Part shown: in pieces, positions 59,493 to 64,000 of the stretch
Layout: the number at the start of each line of letters is the position of its first letter
How positions within the stretch are numbered: the first letter of the stretch is position 1
Assembly: GCA_029204225.1 (NCBI GenBank)
Contig: CM055106.1
Location: 42,052,368 to 42,116,367, forward strand
DNA: 64,000 nucleotides
DNA from: Diphasiastrum complanatum
Taxonomy: Eukaryota > Streptophyta > Lycopodiopsida > Lycopodiales > Lycopodiaceae
Direction of reading: 5' to 3'
Position numbers and translations under genes: made by a program
Notes under the pieces: model-generated
Told to the model about the DNA's origin: nothing
The model's input: only the letters and a program-made list of their open reading frames with translations
Database searches by the model: none

Positions 59493-60199
59493 TCATAACG
59501 CGTCCAGGTTACTACAATGAAAACACACATTCATTTTTCTAGTCTTTTTTCGGGACAAATGTTTATTTTGTCTAAACTCAGATGCAGCTTGATCTAGTTC
59601 ATCAAAATACTTGGATTTATTTTCATGAACTCTTTTTTTGCCCTTCTTTTGGCTAGGTCTAGATGAATTAGCCTGTAATTGCTTTATAGATGCCGCCACT
59701 GTGGAATCATATGCTTTCGCGACCCGTACGACGTCATCGAAAGTTTGAAGCACATTATGCTTGCACTCATTCTGATAATCTGCTAGCAGAACTAGGATAA
59801 ACTGCCATAGTGTCAGTTTTGCATCGAATGAGGGAACCTTGTTCCACAAATCCATAAAATCTTGTAGGTACGAGTCCAAACTCTAAGTACTCATTTTGCA
59901 GTTGACAAATCTTTGGTAGAATTCCGAGATGTCCACAACCACAAACGACTTTCTGAACACTCCCATGAACTGTTCCCATGTGGTAGGTTCTGGTTGTAGG
60001 TCACGCCACCATGATAAAGCTCTCCCTCAGAAGAATAGAATAACACTCTCAATCTTTTTATCTTCAAGAATTTCGTGTAGATTAAAATAATTGTCCACTT
60101 GGTTAACCAGTCATCTAAAACCTCGGGTTTTTTCTCTTTCTTCTCCCCCGAAAATGGTTTAGGTTGAAAGGCCAAATTTGGTGCAGATAGAGTCTTCAC
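59493..60199 (-). pseudogene. Gypsy gag remnant
   Basis: The minus strand starts MKTLSAPNLAFQPKPFSGEK (60199) and continues, in shifted frames, to 59879-59493 with DSYLQDFMDLWNKVPSFDAK, FDDVVRVAKAYDSTVAASIK and a Lys/Arg-rich tail ending in CFHCSN, a partial zinc knuckle. Several frameshifts. Confidence 0.8.
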
Positions 60200-60862
60200 T
60201 TGATTCCATCTATTGAGCCCTTAAAGTGTTCTTGTTGTTTATTTCATTACGCGCTTGGCTTAACGACTGGCAAGTCTGCGAATAGGTAGGCATAGGCACC
60301 TGACCATCGAGAGCTGCAACTGCATTATCATCTGCCATATTGATTTCCTGAAATGCAAAATTAGCTTAATTAGTCCACAGATTTAAAATCTTCAACTAAC
60401 AAGTGAAATTTATTGGACCTTCATAACTGGCCGATATTACTTAGCAAGGTCTTTCACATTATTAAGCAAAAAAAATTTAATCAATATCCGGTTGATTTAA
60501 AACACCAACAACTTCTAAGGACCAATTTAAGAATTTACAAAAAACTGAGATTTTTGAAATCTGTTCGAAATGGACCAACTGTGAAAATCAATTATAAAGA
60601 TCGATCTGTTAGATTCACAAGAACTGTCACATATAAGATGGAAAACTATGTGGGAGCTAGTAACTTAGACTCTCTCAACTTAATTCCTATTATCATGTAA
60701 GAGGTGGAACCCAAATCTTTATAGAATGGGGTTTACTCAGTTGTAAGAGGTGGAATCCAAAGTATTGTAAAATTGGATTCACCAGCTCGTGGGTATACAT
60801 AGAGGCCTCCTCCAAAGCCCCACCTCCTGATTGATGTGATCCAAGCTCTGATACCACTATAA
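60200..60862 (-). other. Gypsy leader with primer-binding site
   Basis: The minus strand reads TGGTATCAGAGCTTGG just inside the 5' LTR (60845-60857), the tRNA-iMet primer site. The remaining leader has no recognised gene. Two short duplicated phrases ('gtaagaggtggaa.ccaa', about 60698 and 60741) lie within it. Confidence 0.7.
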
Positions 60863-61242
60863 TGATCGCCAAGTAAAGATATTCAAGAATCCTATCACAT
60901 GAAAACCAGAAGGACACCTGTGGAGCATAAAGCACCCAACCAAAGAAAAAGTCTAGTAAATACCCTAACCAATTCACCCCCAAGCCACGGTGAATGAATA
61001 CAACAGAGGAGAGGATCCTGGCTCATGAATCTAAAATTCCAATAGGGATATGGGTGAGTTTCCATGGTATATATTCTCTCCAAGAGGAGAGAATAATCCC
61101 CTTAGGATCTCCATGCAATCCTATAATAAGCTATTGAGCTCCTATTCTTGCATTATAACAGTCAAACACCATGCAAGTGCTCCTATGTCCAAATATAGGT
61201 CTGGGCCCTCATATGATTATTCTAAATCCCTCATATTGGACA
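60863..61242 (-). repeat. Gypsy 5' LTR
   Basis: Pairs with 53604-54073. It is shorter because about 90 bases between 'gattatt' and 'ctaaatccctcat' are absent. On the minus strand it starts TGTCCAATATGAGGG and ends GGCGATCA, followed by TTATAG and the primer site. Confidence 0.85.
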
Positions 61243-61254
61243 TGGACATAACAA

Positions 61255-61735
61255 AGCTGTTCTTTCATTCTGCAACTCCGTTTTGTTGTGGTGAATAAGG
61301 TGTTGTAGTCTGTCTCTTGATCTTTTGATCCTTGCAAAAATCAATAAACTCTGTCGAAAAGTACTCACCACTTTCATCAAATCTCAAAGTCTTGATGCGA
61401 CATCCTGTTTTCTTTTCAACTAATGCCCTGAATTCCCTGAACTTAGCAAAAGCTTCTGATTTTTTGTTTATAAAATAAATCCAAATGCATCTGCTATAAT
61501 CATCAATGAAGGTAATAATGCAAATTGGTCATTATAGCTCCAAATCAGAAAATCTTAGTACCTCCAAGAAGCTAAACAAAAGACCTAGTGATCTACAACA
61601 TGAATTCACACCAAAAATGAAGATTAAATGGTAAAAAATTGAATCAAAACTTGTTGGAAATTGAAAAATCAAGAAACTAGAACAAAAAAACTCTACCGAA
61701 TTTGATGGGAAAAGGATCTGATGCTCTAATACCAA
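61255..61735 (-). mobile_element. Copia E, 5' part: primer site and integrase core
   Basis: The minus strand has the degenerate primer site TGGTATTAGAGC (about 61722-61734) just inside the LTR. It then has only about 180 bases of leader before integrase (61510-61262: FITFIDDYSRCIWIYFINK, CRIKTLRFDESGEYFS, SPQQNGVAE). Gag, protease and the integrase N-terminus are deleted. The frame resumes at 53598 across the gypsy insertion. Confidence 0.85.
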
Positions 61736-61738
61736 AAT

Positions 61739-62292
61739 TGTCATGTGCCAATCTTAGAATTCAAACATCTAATCCATTCATTAAACATCAAATTACAATG
61801 GAAAACCAAAAAATCAAGAAACTAGTCAAAATTCGAGAAACTAACTAAATGTAGCAGAACTTCACCAAAATGGGTAAAGATAGAATCCATTATTCGTTAT
61901 TATTGATCATTCACAAGATTAGGCCTGAATCTAGAGCATGATCATAGCTCTCATGTGATTGTAGGCACATGAACCATCAATACTATCAAGAAAGCTCTCA
62001 AAGAGAAGCTTCAAGATCACCAAAAGTTCAAAAATCATAAAAGTAGAATAGCCTCCAAATTAGCAAGAACTCCTCTATTTATAGTGGGCCTTTAGTGCCT
62101 CTAATTAACATTTGATTACCTTAATTTGGGCCTTACAACCATTTTTATAATTCCCGCCAATACAAACATGTCGTGGTTGTTTGCGCTTTTTATTAACAAT
62201 TCTAATGACTAGTTCTAGTCTACTTTAGCTCCATGGCTATTTTTGGTAATTCATTAGTAAGCTCATGGGCCAATTACATACAGCACATGACA
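61739..62292 (-). repeat. Copia E 5' LTR
   Basis: Bounded by perfect 10-base terminal inverted repeats, TGTCATGTGC and GCACATGACA, with the primer site adjacent on the inner side. About 554 bases. No coding sequence. Confidence 0.88.
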
Positions 62293-62726
62293 TTCAAGAA
62301 TCTCTTCCAGCAGATGGCAGTTGTCGAATTAACTATTGATGATCAAGATGCAATCTGACATTGCTATTGAGTTTGCCACCTACATAAGAAAACTAGGTAA
62401 TGATGATATCGACACACTTAGATTTAACTCTTTCCAGAATAATTGGTATGTTGCTGCAAGAAGACAATAAAAAAAGTGGAGACAGTTCATCGAATCCATT
62501 ATCACATGTCCTATATACAAACAAAGGCTCTCAGAAGAAGAAAAGCTCGAAACAATTGGAAGCCGATATAGAATCAAGAACAATTATCGAGTCCACAACT
62601 GAAAAAGAAGATGTTTTGTAAGTATTGCAAATGCACTAGTCATGAGATTCAAGATTATAGAATATTGAAAGCAAAGAATGCCAACAAGAAGCGATTTGAT
62701 CAACAGGCAAATGCAGTTGTAGAGAC
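62293..62726 (+). pseudogene. Copia gag remnant with zinc knuckle
   Basis: The plus strand reads EFKNLFQQMAVVELTIDDQD in broken frames at about 62293-62355. It continues VLYTNKGSQKKKSSKQ and KMFCKYCKCTSHEIQDYRIL, a CCHC-type knuckle (CxxC...H...) with the final Cys lost. It is similar in plan to gag of copia A. It is flanked on both sides by LTRs of other elements (E on the left, the B relative on the right). Confidence 0.8.
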
Positions 62727-63683
62727 TGTCGTAAAGCGAGGGAATGACTGGCAGCGGAAGCTCGAGGCTTTGAGCATAGGCACGTAGGAATGGAAATACA
62801 ACAGTTAGCAGCAGAAAATATTCAAGTAGAATGATTCATACAAATTATGCAAATGAACAACACATTAGTGAGACAAAAATTGCACTCTGATTAATATCAA
62901 CAGTGAGTACAATGACTTGAAGTAATAACTTCAGCTTGCTAAGTGTGATAAATGCTGGCCACAGATAACTCTGATTGAAAAAGAAATTCAATTAACACTT
63001 ACATAGCTTGATTCATCTAGTATATATATTTACAAGTGTCAAGAGAAAAGTATCTTATGCCTTAACTGCCATTTACTCGAGTTTTGCAAATGTACAAAGT
63101 TGGTAACCGCCCTTAGGATATTTGTTTCTCAAGCTGTTTTTGGGGTTGATGATAAGTTGGCGACGTCGGTCTGCCAATGTAGCAAAAACGCGAAAAACGC
63201 AAAAAAAACTCGAAAAATGCAAAAAAACTCGAAGGTGCCCTTAGACTGAAGGTACGCAAATTCTGAAGGTGCCCTTAGACTAAAGGTATGTAAATCCCGA
63301 AGGCATCCTTAGACTGAAGGCAACGAAGAAGGTGAAAAAGCCGAAGGTGCCTTAGACTAAAGGCAGTGAAAAAGCCGAAAAAGACGAAGGTGTCTTAAAA
63401 TGGTTTTCTAAGGCATTCTGACCACTTTGTCACTTTTTTCGCAAAGTGGCAAAAATGGCAAAAAAGACAAAGGTGACTTAAAATGGTTTCTAAGGCATTC
63501 TGGCCACTGTGCAGCTTTTTTTGCGAAGGTCTGAAAAAGGCGAAGGTGTCTAAAAAATGGTTAAGAACAAAAAATCTCAAAGGGAAAAAATGTGAAGGTC
63601 CGAAAACATGTAGTCGGCCTTCGGTTTTTAGGATGCTCATTACTTGAACGATTTCTTTAAGACTGAGCATATGAAAACTAACA
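62727..63683 (-). repeat. 3' LTR of a second copia B family member
   Basis: On the minus strand it starts TGTTAGTTTTCATATGCTCAG and ends CTTTACGACA, matching the copia B LTRs at 44449 and 47048. At about 957 bases it is longer than the 830-base copy. The difference lies mainly in the 'aaggtgcc' word array (63.2-63.6 kb). Confidence 0.88.
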
Positions 63684-64000
63684 CTCTCCCTTAATGTGGA
63701 TCCTAAAAAGCTTTGAACTTCAGTTTTAACATATCTATAAATCTGAGATGATGACCTTTTGATAGAGATAACATGCATTTTGAATCCTTCAATAGATTCA
63801 AAGTGCTACTAAATAGTAACATATCATCTACATAAAAGGTGATGATTATCAAGAGATTCGATACAGACTGAAAACAAAAATTCGAGTCTGTCGAGTTTGG
63901 AATAAAACCATTCTCGTTAAAAGATGCATTGGTCTTCTCTTGATCAACATCAAGTGTTGACATTGCCTCTGAAACAACGTTTGATTCCTGCACAAAGTAG
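63684..64000 (-). mobile_element. Copia B relative, internal 3' end, cut by window edge
   Basis: The minus strand reads LDVDQEKTNASFNENGFIPN, FCFQSVSNLLIIITFYVDDM and LNLLKDSKCMLSLSKGHHLR, ending at the polypurine run before the LTR. It shares the exact linker and RT-scrap-to-LTR arrangement of copia B (46.74-47.05 kb). It continues beyond the window. Confidence 0.9.

Larger units (their letters stand above)
53599..61242 (-). mobile_element. Ty3/gypsy retrotransposon inserted in copia E
   Basis: Flanking LTRs match each other (53604-54073 and 60863-61242). The minus-strand primer site is at about 60845-60857. The order is gag (60199-59493, FHCSN knuckle remnant), protease (VDSGSTHNLI), RT, RNase H (split by copia D) and integrase (54662-54099), followed directly by the 3' LTR, so the integrase C-terminus is truncated. 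The insertion splits the integrase of copia E between QQNGVAE and IVEMARAM. I could not define a clean 5-base target duplication. Confidence 0.9.

Noticed and set aside
60413..60700. Plus-strand 95-codon ORF
   Set aside because: It lies in the gypsy leader, has no domain, and is AT-rich chance coding.
1..64000. tRNA or rRNA genes
   Set aside because: Only tRNA-complementary primer sites of retrotransposons were seen. No cloverleaf or rRNA core was recognised by eye.

Overview
The window looks like nuclear DNA of a land plant with a large, repeat-rich genome. It holds three recognisable cellular genes, all plant-type: an SUVH2/9-like SRA-SET protein, a PRXL2-type thioredoxin-fold protein and a TPD1-like secreted ligand. 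Almost everything else is broken Ty1/copia and Ty3/gypsy retrotransposons whose primer-binding sites match plant initiator-tRNA-Met (TGGTATCAGAGC type), plus one large DNA-transposon-like element. The low gene density, AG/CT microsatellites and general look suggest a fern or other large-genome non-flowering plant, but the window alone cannot settle that.

Layout. 1-3.3 kb: copia remnants in both orientations, with a long palindrome inside one. 3.7-5.4 kb: an unidentified broken coding region. 7.2-9.9 kb: the intronless SUVH2/9-like gene (+). 13.4-16.9 kb: a four-exon PRXL2 gene (-) whose first intron appears to be GC-AG. 17-22.98 kb: mostly non-coding, with a foldback repeat and a dense cluster of palindromes. 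22.98-25.2 kb: a deleted gypsy element (-). 26.7-27.35 kb: a copia remnant (+). 28.4-37.2 kb: a two-gene DNA-transposon-like element. It has a rightward DDE-like transposase pseudogene, a leftward second gene with a RING-like cysteine/histidine region, and arrays of a TTTGGTAC motif that point inward from both ends.

38.6-42 kb: a fairly complete copia internal region (-). 43.7-48.4 kb: nested copia elements (A, then B inserted in A, then C truncating B). 49.4-50.06 kb: a copia tail (-). 51.1-51.83 kb: the three-exon TPD1-like gene (+). 52.9-62.7 kb: a nested stack in which copia D sits in a gypsy element, the gypsy sits in the integrase of copia E, and E abuts a copia gag remnant. That gag is in turn interrupted by a minus-strand relative of copia B, which runs off the right edge.

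The three cellular genes show no operon-like relationship. The transposable elements explain most of the ORFs. The feature most worth following up is the 28.4-37.2 kb element: its convergent two-gene plan and subterminal motif arrays resemble the architecture of autonomous MuDR or CACTA elements, but its proteins do not look like either family to me.
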